Shown piece by piece: positions 1 through 7,797 of a DNA stretch of 24,893 nucleotides (the stretch's first letter is position 1; every line of letters begins with the position of its first letter). The notes beneath the pieces were generated by a model. That model saw only the letters and a list, made by a program, of their open reading frames with translations. It made no database searches and was not told where the DNA came from. A program made the translations under genes and the position numbers. Source of the stretch: Terriglobia bacterium (lineage in GTDB: Bacteria > Acidobacteriota > Terriglobia > UBA7540); the NCBI GenBank assembly GCA_030040515.1, contig JASHTO010000225.1, forward strand, positions 1 to 24,893, written 5' to 3'.

Positions 1-1
1 C

Positions 2-881
2 TTGCTTATCACGCTCGCCCGTTCATCCTTTGCGGCATTCCCTTACGGCGCCCCCCCAGCGCATCAACTGACTCACACCCGCCGAAACGGCAAGTTCACC
101 CTCGATATCGTCGGGCATCCTCGCTTCGGGTTGCCCTTCAGCCAGGACCGTCTCACTCCCGTTTGGGTAGCGACCCTTGCAGTTCTCCAAGGAAGCCGCG
201 TAGTCCGTTTTCCAGTCCATCTCAGATACTCGACTTTTTCGATCTGCCCAAGAACGGTTATCACTATCGCAGAGTCGTTCAAGGTTCCAACGTTATCTTT
301 GGTGCAATCATCTTTTTTGGAACAGAAGAGCAGCGGCAGAGAGCGGTTGTGTTGGATTCAGCTCGTTTCCACTTCTTCGATCGCATGCACATCTGGTACT
401 GCGGGGAGAAATCCCTCAATCCTAAGGGCGGCAGAGCCCGCAATACTGTCAGCCTGAGCGAGGCCTTCCACTGCGAAATCGACCGCCACAAGATTCCCAT
501 TGAGCGCCGAGTGGTAGCGGCCCTGGCCAATGCACCCGGTATTTGGGACCTTATGTCTGGCTGGTTTGGAGGATCTTGAGCCTTGAAGCAGGGCGACAGG
601 CCCGGGTGCCACTATTCGGAACGACCGGCTTGGCCCAGCAACTGGGATCGAGAGAATACAGTCGCGAACGCGACTTGCGGGCCAAACTGGCGAAGTGGCT
701 CCGAGAGGTTAAGCCGTGGTGGCCTGAATGCCCCGCGGTAGTATCTCCAGATGGTCAGTTTCTGATCCGGTCTTCGGCAAAGAACTCTCCAGCAATCGAT
801 TCCACTCGGAGAGTGGTAAGCCGTTCGCGGCAAAAACGGGATTGCTTATGTGATGAAAGCCCAGCGTTTCTTCTCTTATGA
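2..881 (+). pseudogene. Plasmid replication initiator (RepA_C-type) pseudogene, frameshifted
   Basis: Remnant of a RepA_C-family plasmid replication initiator, whose intact relatives bind a plasmid origin and start replication. The similarity runs through three frames in order. Frame 2 (about 80-211) carries a segment with GLPFSQDR and VWVATLAVLQ. Frame 1 (211-552) carries LDFFDLPKNGYHYRR, IIFFGTEEQ and ARFHFFDR..IWY. Frame 3 (552 to about 800) carries YVWLVWR, RVPLFGTTGLAQQLG, EYSRERDLR, WLREV and WPECPA. Each join is explained by loss of one T, in the run at 208-211 and at 551-552. A C7 run near 52-58 may hide a further break upstream. The first frame ends in TGA at 580, so no full protein can be made as read. 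The start lies before the window or is lost. Family assignment is by remembered motif pattern, not a search. Both lesions are homopolymer changes, so sequencing error is an alternative to true decay. Confidence 0.62.
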
Positions 882-1053
882 AATGACTGTCCCGCGGCCA
901 CTGATTCGCCCGTCAGCAGGCTCGATGTCGTTCTCCATCCTTACTCCTAAACAGGGTTAATAGAACCTGTGTGCGACGTGTGCAACCGCGGTCAGATCGA
1001 AGCTGGAGGCTTCAGAAGATGGCTTCGGAGCATCTGAGAATTACGATTGAAGC
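882..1053. other. Intergenic stretch between RepA relic and operon end
   Basis: About 170 bases between the RepA relic (plus) and the 3' end of the catabolic operon (minus). I see no gene. A short inverted repeat, GAAGC-TGGAG-GCTTC at 999-1013, lies about 40 bases past the permease stop. It has no T-run on the operon strand, so it is only a weak terminator candidate. Confidence 0.4.
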
Positions 1054-2100
1054 CTACCTACCAGTGGAAGCTTTACTCACTCCGATGCAAACAATTGAGA
1101 GAATCAGTAGCACCAGCCCTGCGATGCCGCAGGTATAGGCCGCCCGCGGAGAGCCTCGCCATTCACCCGTCAGCAATCCTGCAATATTCCCCGTTATCAC
1201 AACCGTCGACATGAATACTGGGAATCCTAGAATGGCGCCCAGATCCCCCAGCTTGGCAGCGCCTAGTCCGTACAAAGACAGCCCTGCCATAAAGAAGCCG
1301 GCCATCACTAACGCGATCAACCAGTGCGAGCCCGCCACAAAATAGAGTGACCAGGAACTATCTCTCCTCAAAAGGTAAATGCAGTATAGAAGCGTCGGCA
1401 GAAAGCCCGACGCTTCCACCGGCAACCAGAGTGCGTTTACGGCGGCAAAGTTTGATGCGCCCGACTTCAGCATGGAAATCCGGATGCCGTCGCCAAAGAC
1501 CAGCGCCAAATTCAACATCCCTGATAAAATCCCGGAGACGATGCAAACGATCAGTCCAATCCGGATATCGCCCTTACCGAATGCCTTGATGTCTGCCGCG
1601 GTAGTTGTGTCACTCTTCGCACGTGCCACCTGGCGCCAAGTCCCAGCCTTCGCGCTGATGCTCAGCCCAACCAACATGATGGCAACCCCAATATAGAGTG
1701 GGGCAATGGAGGAGCTCCACAGTCGCCCGGGGAACAGAATCGCCAACGGAAGTAATGAACCCACCACGGCCGTCACTCCCAATACGACGGAGGTACCTAG
1801 TCCGATACCTAACATGGTATATCCAATACCGGACAGCGTGTTACCAACACCCCATCCAAAGCCGAGCAGCAGAGCACTCACCAAAGCAGAGGTTCTTACT
1901 GTTCCATAAACGTGCCACGGCCGGCGCACGGTAGATTCCAACATGATCAGAGGGAGCACTGTCTGCGCCAAACCCGTGAAGGCCATCCAGATGTTCTCCC
2001 ACTTCCACTTAGTCGCATATTTCATGGGGAGTATCGAACAGCCCATCAACATCCCCGAAACGATAACGAGAGCCAAACCGAAAAGGATCGAAACAACCAT
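1054..2100 (-). CDS. rhaT: L-rhamnose/proton symporter family permease (RhaT-like)
   Basis: Inner-membrane permease of the RhaT family, which imports L-rhamnose with a proton. The protein is about 348 residues, close to the E. coli RhaT length (344), with roughly ten hydrophobic segments. Family-like features are the segment KYATKWKWENIW after the first membrane span and a long glycine-rich stretch, FGWGVGNTLSGIGYTMLGIGLG. I start at the ATG at 2100 because the first membrane span begins directly after it. An in-frame GTG at 2163 would add 21 poorly conserved residues. It is the last gene of the operon, 84 bases after the aldolase, and its presence is the strongest pointer to a 6-deoxy sugar as substrate. 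The exact sugar cannot be read from sequence; L-fucose, L-lyxose or an oligosaccharide remain possible. Confidence 0.85.
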   Translation of the reverse strand: MVVSILFGLALVIVSGMLMGCSILPMKYATKWKWENIWMAFTGLAQTVLPLIMLESTVRRPWHVYGTVRTSALVSALLLGFGWGVGNTLSGIGYTMLGIGLGTSVVLGVTAVVGSLLPLAILFPGRLWSSSIAPLYIGVAIMLVGLSISAKAGTWRQVARAKSDTTTAADIKAFGKGDIRIGLIVCIVSGILSGMLNLALVFGDGIRISMLKSGASNFAAVNALWLPVEASGFLPTLLYCIYLLRRDSSWSLYFVAGSHWLIALVMAGFFMAGLSLYGLGAAKLGDLGAILGFPVFMSTVVITGNIAGLLTGEWRGSPRAAYTCGIAGLVLLILSIVCIGVSKASTGR

Positions 2101-2184
2101 CGTGCCCCGCCCAATTCGCAAGAATGGAAACGGACTTGTGCAGGCAATTGCCCGTTTCAGCACTGTTGTTAAGCTTTCACAATG

Positions 2185-2955
2185 TTAGGTCATTGAGGGA
2201 CTCATGATCGCGCCTCGAAGCTCTCGGATTTGCCTGGAGATGATCATCGTGTCGGTAGCATAGGCAATGAACCGCACACCGATTTTCATATCCCGGTGGG
2301 CCTGTTCCGGAGTCACCGAGAAGTTGCCCACGGCGATACCTCTGCCCCCGGCGCGCCTGACGATATCCTTCAGCGCATCCACCACGCGCGGGTTGGTTAC
2401 CTCGCCGGGAATGCCGAGCGACTGTGCAAGGTCGAACGGGCCCACAAAGATGCAATCAATATTAGCAACTTGAAGTATACGATCCAGGCTGGCGATTCCC
2501 TCGGTCCCCTCGATTTGAAGCACGACAGCGGTGTCCGCATTGGAGCGCCGATAATATTCCGGATCACGTGCCGAGTCGTAAGCAGCACCGCGGGCAAAGG
2601 GACAGACTCCGCGGTTTCCGTCTGGATGATACTTCGCAGCCGCCACCGCAATCTCTGCGTCTTTCTGGTTTTTGACGTTCGGCACCATAACCGCGGACGC
2701 ACCGAAGTCCAGCGCCTGCGTGATGCGATGATGGTCGACGCTCGGTACGCGGAGGATCGTACTCATGCCCACAATATCGCAGGCCCGCACTAAGGCAAGA
2801 GCGCCCTCCGTACCCATCATGCCGTGTTCGGTGTCAACAATGCCGCAGTCGAAGCCCGCGCGCCCGATGATTTCCGCCACATCTGCGGCCGGGATCTGCA
2901 AAAAAGTGCCAAGAAATGGCTTACCCGCCTGAAGCTTTGTTTTAAATGTTGGCAT
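2185..2955 (-). CDS. HpcH/HpaI-family 2-keto-3-deoxy-sugar-acid aldolase (RhmA-like)
   Basis: Class II, metal-dependent pyruvate aldolase of the HpcH/HpaI family. Members cleave 2-keto-3-deoxy acids; the RhmA/YfaU branch turns 2-keto-3-deoxy-L-rhamnonate into pyruvate and L-lactaldehyde. The 256-residue protein keeps the expected sites almost at the HpaI numbering: DTEHG (H44), R69, the LQIEG metal Glu (E149) and GPFDL with the metal Asp (D175). The ATG at 2955 is preferred to a TTG six bases upstream. It lies inside the transaldolase-family gene, giving a 14-base overlap, and a G-rich stretch about ten bases upstream could serve as ribosome binding site, so translation is probably coupled. 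The neighbouring dehydratase, lactonase and RhaT support a deoxysugar-acid substrate. Which stereoisomer it takes is not visible. Confidence 0.88.
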   Translation of the reverse strand: MPTFKTKLQAGKPFLGTFLQIPAADVAEIIGRAGFDCGIVDTEHGMMGTEGALALVRACDIVGMSTILRVPSVDHHRITQALDFGASAVMVPNVKNQKDAEIAVAAAKYHPDGNRGVCPFARGAAYDSARDPEYYRRSNADTAVVLQIEGTEGIASLDRILQVANIDCIFVGPFDLAQSLGIPGEVTNPRVVDALKDIVRRAGGRGIAVGNFSVTPEQAHRDMKIGVRFIAYATDTMIISRQIRELRGAIMSPSMT

Positions 2956-4024
2956 GCCCAACTGCCCCCCTGTGTATTTGACACCTGGTCTTTCGCCGTG
3001 CTGCGATCGCGCGTAAGACTGTCTCCATCCCCGCGAGGAAGGTAGCTTGAAAAGCGGCTACCGGACCAAAGTTCTGGAATTCTTGCAGCGCTAGAGAATG
3101 CTCGGTAGAGGACTTTCGAAAATCCGGGAGATGATTCTCAAGCACTGACAGAGCCTCCGGTGGTGTTTCGGCATCGATTCGCGACACGACGGGGCCATCG
3201 GCCTCGATAATTTGGCGAGCCAGATTCCAGCCGATCGTAATCGCGAGATCTCCGCCGACCAACTCAGTGAAATGATGCGGTCCCCGCGCCCCGCCGCCGA
3301 GCAAAACTGCTTCGTACCCGCGCGATTTATAAATCCTGTATGCCACGCGACTGGCCGAGCAGCCGGCGTGCTTAATTACGTCAGGCGGCACGACGTTGCC
3401 CAACCGGGCGGACTGCTCGGAAAGGTGTGTATCGAGAACACCGGCGATGAAAGTGACGTAGCAGACCGGCCGCGTCTTCGATCGCGTGAGGGCGCGCCGG
3501 TAAACTTCCGCCACGTACACAGCCTGATCAACAGAGAAACCCAACGTTGCGATTGTCGGAACCTCCATCTCGACCAGTTCGTCGAGAGCCGTGGCGCCTG
3601 CCGGCCAGGCCGGTACCTTGATAATGATGTTTTCACCGAGTTGCCGATACCGAACCGCGCTCGCCAGAATCGCAGCGGCATCGGTGTTTACGCGCGGATC
3701 TCCCTGAATGGCAACGTAGCCGTGTCTTCCCTCGGTCCGCGTGTAGATTGGGTAGAAGAGTGCCTGCAGGCGCGCTACGGCCTTTTGATACAGGAAATCC
3801 GCAACCTGCCCGTCATCGTCACATTCGGCAATCCCCGAATCAATTACTTGTGTGCAATACTCCGGCTCCTCCTTCAGCAAACGCGCCGGATAGGTAGGAT
3901 TGGTCGTCGCACACAGAGCTCCCGCCGCAAGCGCCGCCTCCGCCTCCGCTAAGGTCGGATTATTAATCCAGAATTCGGTGCGCGTCTGTTGGGAGAGACG
4001 CCGGAAATATCCATCGTTTGGCAT
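2942..4024 (-). CDS. Transaldolase-family protein of unknown substrate
   Basis: Class I aldolase of the transaldolase family, using a Schiff-base lysine. The 360-residue protein shows the family TTNP motif at about residues 40-43 and the active-site segment NIIIKVPA with K136 as predicted catalytic lysine. It is followed by ATLGFSVDQAV, matching the strand after the lysine, and a late LGGGARGPHHFTELVGG segment. The start is the ATG at 4024, which shares one base with the TGA stop of the lactonase (TGATG coupling). An in-frame GTG directly before it is less likely. The 3' end overlaps the HpcH aldolase by 14 bases. Classical transaldolase works in the pentose phosphate path, but this gene sits in a sugar-acid operon that already has a pyruvate aldolase, so its reaction is open. 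It may cleave or build an aldol adduct of a deoxy sugar; that is inference. Confidence 0.75.
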   Translation of the reverse strand: MPNDGYFRRLSQQTRTEFWINNPTLAEAEAALAAGALCATTNPTYPARLLKEEPEYCTQVIDSGIAECDDDGQVADFLYQKAVARLQALFYPIYTRTEGRHGYVAIQGDPRVNTDAAAILASAVRYRQLGENIIIKVPAWPAGATALDELVEMEVPTIATLGFSVDQAVYVAEVYRRALTRSKTRPVCYVTFIAGVLDTHLSEQSARLGNVVPPDVIKHAGCSASRVAYRIYKSRGYEAVLLGGGARGPHHFTELVGGDLAITIGWNLARQIIEADGPVVSRIDAETPPEALSVLENHLPDFRKSSTEHSLALQEFQNFGPVAAFQATFLAGMETVLRAIAARRKTRCQIHRGAVGHANI

Positions 4025-4902
4025 CACGCGATCACCCCCTTTGTCGAATGAGAAATCGACTCGTTCTCAAGCCGGTAAACTTCAGACGCATTACGGCCCC
4101 AAAGTTTTGCCAGGGCAACTTCTCCCGGCGAGCCTAGCGCCTGGCGCAAGCTATCCACCACCTGCTGGTACGACGCAGCGAGTACACACACAGGCCAATC
4201 ACTACCGAACATGACGCGGTCATCACCAAACTGGCTCACTACATGTTTGACGTAGGGCCGCAGGTCCTCCGTGCTCCAATCGTGATGGTCAGCTTCCGTA
4301 ACCATTCCCGAGAGCTTGCACCATACTCCTGGGAGCCTCGCAACCTTTTCGATCTCTCGTGCCCAACCTTCGAATTGCCGGGAAGCAATTCTCGGTTTCG
4401 CAAGATGGTTGATGATCAGCTTCAGATTTGGACATTCCTCGCGAATCTGTGGAAGGTATGGAAGGTGCCGAGGAAAAATCACCAGATCGAATGGAATACC
4501 ACGTCTTTCCAGCTCTTTCAGGCCTTTGAGAACCTGGGGCTGTACAACCCACGCATCGTTCGGCTCGGCTTCCAAGGGATGGCGGATTCCCTTAAACTTC
4601 GGACGTGTTTGAAACTCATCCAGCGCTTTACCCAGTTGCGCACTCATGAGGTCCGTCCAGCCGACCACTCCCGATATGAATTCGTACGCGTCAGCCAATT
4701 CCAGCAGCCAGTATGATTCGGCGTGGGAGGCGTGCGCTTGGACCGCTATCGTCTGGCTTACACCGTTTTGGCTAAGAAGCGGTGCGAGATCGCCCGGCAG
4801 GAAATCGCGTTTTAACGCCTGGCGTTCGGGCGTCATCCAGAAGTAATCGAACCGGCCGAGTTGCCAATAGTGCTGGTGTGCGTCAATAATGAGGTCGTTC
4901 AT
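4024..4902 (-). CDS. Amidohydrolase-2 family sugar lactonase (L-rhamnono/L-fucono-lactonase-like)
   Basis: Cytoplasmic TIM-barrel hydrolase of the amidohydrolase-2 family (PF04909 type), which includes L-fucono-1,5-lactonase and L-rhamnono-lactonase. It should open the aldonolactone made by the sugar dehydrogenase. The 292 residues start with DAHQHYW (H9 and H11 of the HxH motif), then GIRHPL (H108), INHLAKP (H166) and FGSDWPVC (D235), the usual pattern of this lactonase branch. The ATG at 4902 is preceded by GGAAG at suitable distance. The gene lies 28 bases after the M81-type gene and shares one base with the next start. A role as a dicarboxylate or 2-pyrone lactonase is less likely given RhaT and the dehydratase in the operon. 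Substrate stereochemistry is not determined. Confidence 0.85.
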   Translation of the reverse strand: MNDLIIDAHQHYWQLGRFDYFWMTPERQALKRDFLPGDLAPLLSQNGVSQTIAVQAHASHAESYWLLELADAYEFISGVVGWTDLMSAQLGKALDEFQTRPKFKGIRHPLEAEPNDAWVVQPQVLKGLKELERRGIPFDLVIFPRHLPYLPQIREECPNLKLIINHLAKPRIASRQFEGWAREIEKVARLPGVWCKLSGMVTEADHHDWSTEDLRPYVKHVVSQFGDDRVMFGSDWPVCVLAASYQQVVDSLRQALGSPGEVALAKLWGRNASEVYRLENESISHSTKGVIA

Positions 4903-4930
4903 TGGGCGGCTCTTCCAGGGATGTGTTCTC

Positions 4931-6466
4931 CTACCCGAACAACGGGCGCGAGGTTGAAACTCGCGCCGCCACTTCCTTAAGGCCGTTGTCCAGCGGGAAG
5001 ACCGGTCTCTGCACCCGTTTGAAGGGCAGCATGCTCATATCAGGAGGCGTTGGCCCGGCCAAGTTCAAAACATAAAAACCCTTCATAATATTGCGGTAGC
5101 CGAACCGGAAATTCATCATATTCTTAACGCCCACGAACTTTGCGGTGTGTGGATCTAAACCAGCAGCGCGATATTGCTCATCCGCCCAATCGTATGTCGG
5201 GTAAGTTTGAATAAGGATTTCAATACTACCGATTTTGAACACCGCTGAGCATCCCATTGTTGCCCATCTTCCACCCAATATGCCCCCGCTGTATTGAAAT
5301 TGCCCATCGATAAGACGCACGACTCGTCCAGTAACACGAATCGGCTTTCCCCAAACAGGATCCAGTTTATGACCCAGGTGAATCCTCAGCTCGGCGCCGA
5401 GTCCGGCATGAGCGCAGGCTGTCGCGGCTTCAGGATCAACAACCATTGCCAAGCACCGCTCACCAACTTGAGTCTCAAGTAAGCCTTTGACCAGCCCGAT
5501 TCCGTCGCCAGATGAGCCGCCGCCGGTGGTGTCCGCTGTATCGAGCAACAGGACAGGCCCACCTTCCAGCCTTCGGCCACGCCTCACCGCTTCCGCCACG
5601 CTCAAGGTTTCCACCTGGAATTCCCGGCGCCGGTCCCAAAATATTTCGGCGAGGGCGCGCGCTCTGCGCACCGCCAACTCGGCGTCCCCATCCGCGACAA
5701 CCAGGGCATTGCAGCCAATATCGGGCACATCGATGTAGGACCCGACAAAGAAAACTGAGGTGGACAATATTCCTCGCTCGTTCTCCATGGCTTTCGCCGC
5801 CTGCATAAGCCGAGCGTAGGGGGTGTCCCACGCCGTGGAAGCGTTGAAGGCGGTCAGGAGCAGCGGGAGCTTGGCATGCCCGATCACAGGATTCGCTTCA
5901 CGGCGCATGGTCCTGAGCAGCAACCGTGCGGCGCGTTCGCCAGTTTGAAATACGTCGTCGTGCGGATAACGCTCGTAACCAAGAATGGCATTCGCAGCCT
6001 CGACGCGCTTGCGAGTCACGTTGGCGTGCAGGTCATGCGTGATGATGATCGGCACAGACGGTCCAACCATCCGGCGGATCTCTTCCGCGATATCGCCTTC
6101 CGGATCATCTTCGCCCCTCGCGGCCATCGAGCCATGGTGAGACAACAATACACCCTTTACCGGCAGCGCATGCCGCAAACGTCCGATCAGCTCGTTTCGG
6201 AGATACCGGTAACAATCCTCCGACAGCGGACCAGAGGAATTGGCGCGCGCGGCGAGCAGCGGAACCACTTCGATGTCGCTTGCAACCGCCAAGACACCGA
6301 GCATTCCTGAAACTTCCGTGCCCGATCCTTTCAAATCAAAAACGTCGTTGCCTTCGAGCAGGTACCCGGTGTGCCGGAACATGCTCAGTTCGCAGGGCGC
6401 CGACACGAAGTGATTGGACTCGGACGAGATTTGACCGATGGCGATGCGGAGCTTAGTGGCGGCCAC
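4931..6466 (-). CDS. M81 / MlrC (microcystinase C) family metallohydrolase
   Basis: Member of the M81 metallopeptidase family (DUF1485 N-terminal and MlrC C-terminal domains), named after MlrC, which cleaves linear microcystin fragments. The 511-residue protein has the family N-terminus QISSESNHF (E16, N18, H19), then SHHG (H110, H111), DLHANV (D145, H147) and RYPHDD (H169). The last three form a spaced D-x-H ... H set expected to bind zinc. A GGGSSGDG segment lies in the second half. There is no signal peptide, so it is cytoplasmic. The GTG at 6466 is chosen because AGGAGG sits nine bases before it; it overlaps the dehydratase end by 14 bases. Its place in the middle of a sugar-acid operon argues that the real substrate is not a cyanotoxin but an amide, ester or lactone linked to the sugar path. 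That substrate is unknown. Confidence 0.85.
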   Translation of the reverse strand: MAATKLRIAIGQISSESNHFVSAPCELSMFRHTGYLLEGNDVFDLKGSGTEVSGMLGVLAVASDIEVVPLLAARANSSGPLSEDCYRYLRNELIGRLRHALPVKGVLLSHHGSMAARGEDDPEGDIAEEIRRMVGPSVPIIITHDLHANVTRKRVEAANAILGYERYPHDDVFQTGERAARLLLRTMRREANPVIGHAKLPLLLTAFNASTAWDTPYARLMQAAKAMENERGILSTSVFFVGSYIDVPDIGCNALVVADGDAELAVRRARALAEIFWDRRREFQVETLSVAEAVRRGRRLEGGPVLLLDTADTTGGGSSGDGIGLVKGLLETQVGERCLAMVVDPEAATACAHAGLGAELRIHLGHKLDPVWGKPIRVTGRVVRLIDGQFQYSGGILGGRWATMGCSAVFKIGSIEILIQTYPTYDWADEQYRAAGLDPHTAKFVGVKNMMNFRFGYRNIMKGFYVLNLAGPTPPDMSMLPFKRVQRPVFPLDNGLKEVAARVSTSRPLFG

Positions 6467-7673
6467 GCTGTGGGACCTCCTCTCTGCGGCTCATGTACGG
6501 AGGGGGCACGCTCCAATGTTCCTGGCCAAAGATCAAATCAGAGTAGTTACCGTCAGGGATCGTCTGATCCGGCGGCAGTGCTAATCTCTTCACCGTTGCG
6601 AGGCTAAGTTCGATTCCGAAGCCGGGCCGGTCGGGCAACCGCAACATGCCGTCCTCAATATCAAGAGGTTCAGTCAGCAAATCTTCGATAAACGGATTGC
6701 CGGTCTGGTCCACTTCGACGGAGATGCTATGGGGGGTGGCGGCGATGAAATGAGCATTGGTGATCACCGCAACGGCATCGCTCCAGGTGTGCGGCGCCAC
6801 TCGGACTCCGCACTCAGCCGCCATTTTGGCGATACGAACACATTCACTGATCCCGCCGGTGCGGGAGGCATCGGGCTGTGCGACATCCACCGCCCTAGCC
6901 CGAAGGATCTCGCGAAAGCCTTGTACGCCAAATTCGTTCTCGCCCGCCGCAAGGGGCATGTTGATCTGGAGACGAAGCGCAGCATAATCGTCGATATCCT
7001 CAGGCGGGAACGGTTCCTCGAACCAATAGACCCTCTTGTCCTCCAGAAAGCGGCCAAGCCGTGTTGCGGTTTCGAGCGTGTAGCGGTGTGAGCCATCCAC
7101 GATGATGTCACCGTCGGCCCCCACTGCTCGCCTGACCGCTTCCACAGCCGCCACGTCGTATTCCTCGCTGTGCCCAATTCGCATTTTGACTCGACGAAAG
7201 CCGCGGTCGCGATGGCGGGCAGCTTCTTTTTCGAGGAAGCGAACATCTTCATGCCAGAAGAGCCCGCTCGCATATGCAGGCACCAGATTGGCGTTGCCGC
7301 CTAACAGCTTGTAAACAGGCTTGCCTAGGGCCTTGCCACGCAGATCCCAAAAGGCATTGTCCAAGCCGCCCAAGGTTGAAATGGCGACGCCTTTTCTGCC
7401 GTACCATAACGTAAGTTGGTACATCTTCCGCCAGAGATCGTCAATTTCCAGCGGGTCGTGTCCCAGCAGCATGGGCTTGAATTGCCGTTCGACGATAATG
7501 CGGACCAAATCCGGATGCGAATAGACCGCACCGATGCCGGTGGTGCCATCATCCGTTTTGACTATAACGATGGAGCTTACCCGGCTGGTCACCGTTCCAC
7601 CGGCATATCGGAAGCCGTCGCCGTTGGGATATGAAAAATGCAGGTTCACCACCTCGATATCGGCTATACGCAT
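6453..7673 (-). CDS. Mandelate racemase/muconate lactonizing family sugar-acid dehydratase
   Basis: Enolase-superfamily enzyme of the mandelate racemase subgroup, expected to remove water from an aldonate and give the 2-keto-3-deoxy acid. The 406-residue protein keeps the full catalytic set close to mandelate racemase numbering: KxR base motif (K163, R165), metal ligands D193, E219 and E245, and the D268/H295 dyad (QPDASRTGG and APHTWSDA). The ATG at 7673 is preferred because GGAG lies just before it; an in-frame GTG at 7685 would add four residues. The 3' end overlaps the next gene by 14 bases. It is 124 bases after the DUF6259 gene, the widest gap in the operon. It is not an obvious match to the RhaD/RhmD rhamnonate dehydratase subgroup, so the acid could be L-rhamnonate, L-fuconate, L-galactonate or similar. 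Confidence 0.88.
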   Translation of the reverse strand: MRIADIEVVNLHFSYPNGDGFRYAGGTVTSRVSSIVIVKTDDGTTGIGAVYSHPDLVRIIVERQFKPMLLGHDPLEIDDLWRKMYQLTLWYGRKGVAISTLGGLDNAFWDLRGKALGKPVYKLLGGNANLVPAYASGLFWHEDVRFLEKEAARHRDRGFRRVKMRIGHSEEYDVAAVEAVRRAVGADGDIIVDGSHRYTLETATRLGRFLEDKRVYWFEEPFPPEDIDDYAALRLQINMPLAAGENEFGVQGFREILRARAVDVAQPDASRTGGISECVRIAKMAAECGVRVAPHTWSDAVAVITNAHFIAATPHSISVEVDQTGNPFIEDLLTEPLDIEDGMLRLPDRPGFGIELSLATVKRLALPPDQTIPDGNYSDLIFGQEHWSVPPPYMSRREEVPQRGRH

Positions 7674-7797
7674 GGTCTCCTGCACCTGCCCGTATGTAAG
7701 GTTTGAGTGCTCTCAATGAAGTCTGTGCTTCGCCTTGGGGTCTGGTTGCTTGTCCGCACTTCCGAAGCTCCTCAACGGGCCGGAATTCTCAACGCAA
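7674..7797. other. Widest gap inside the operon
   Basis: About 124 bases between the DUF6259 gene and the dehydratase gene. I see neither a clear promoter nor a terminator hairpin with a T-run on the minus strand. An internal promoter cannot be excluded. Confidence 0.3.

Noticed and set aside
999..1013. GAAGC-TGGAG-GCTTC as operon terminator
   Set aside because: Five-base stem and no T-run on the operon strand; too weak to call.
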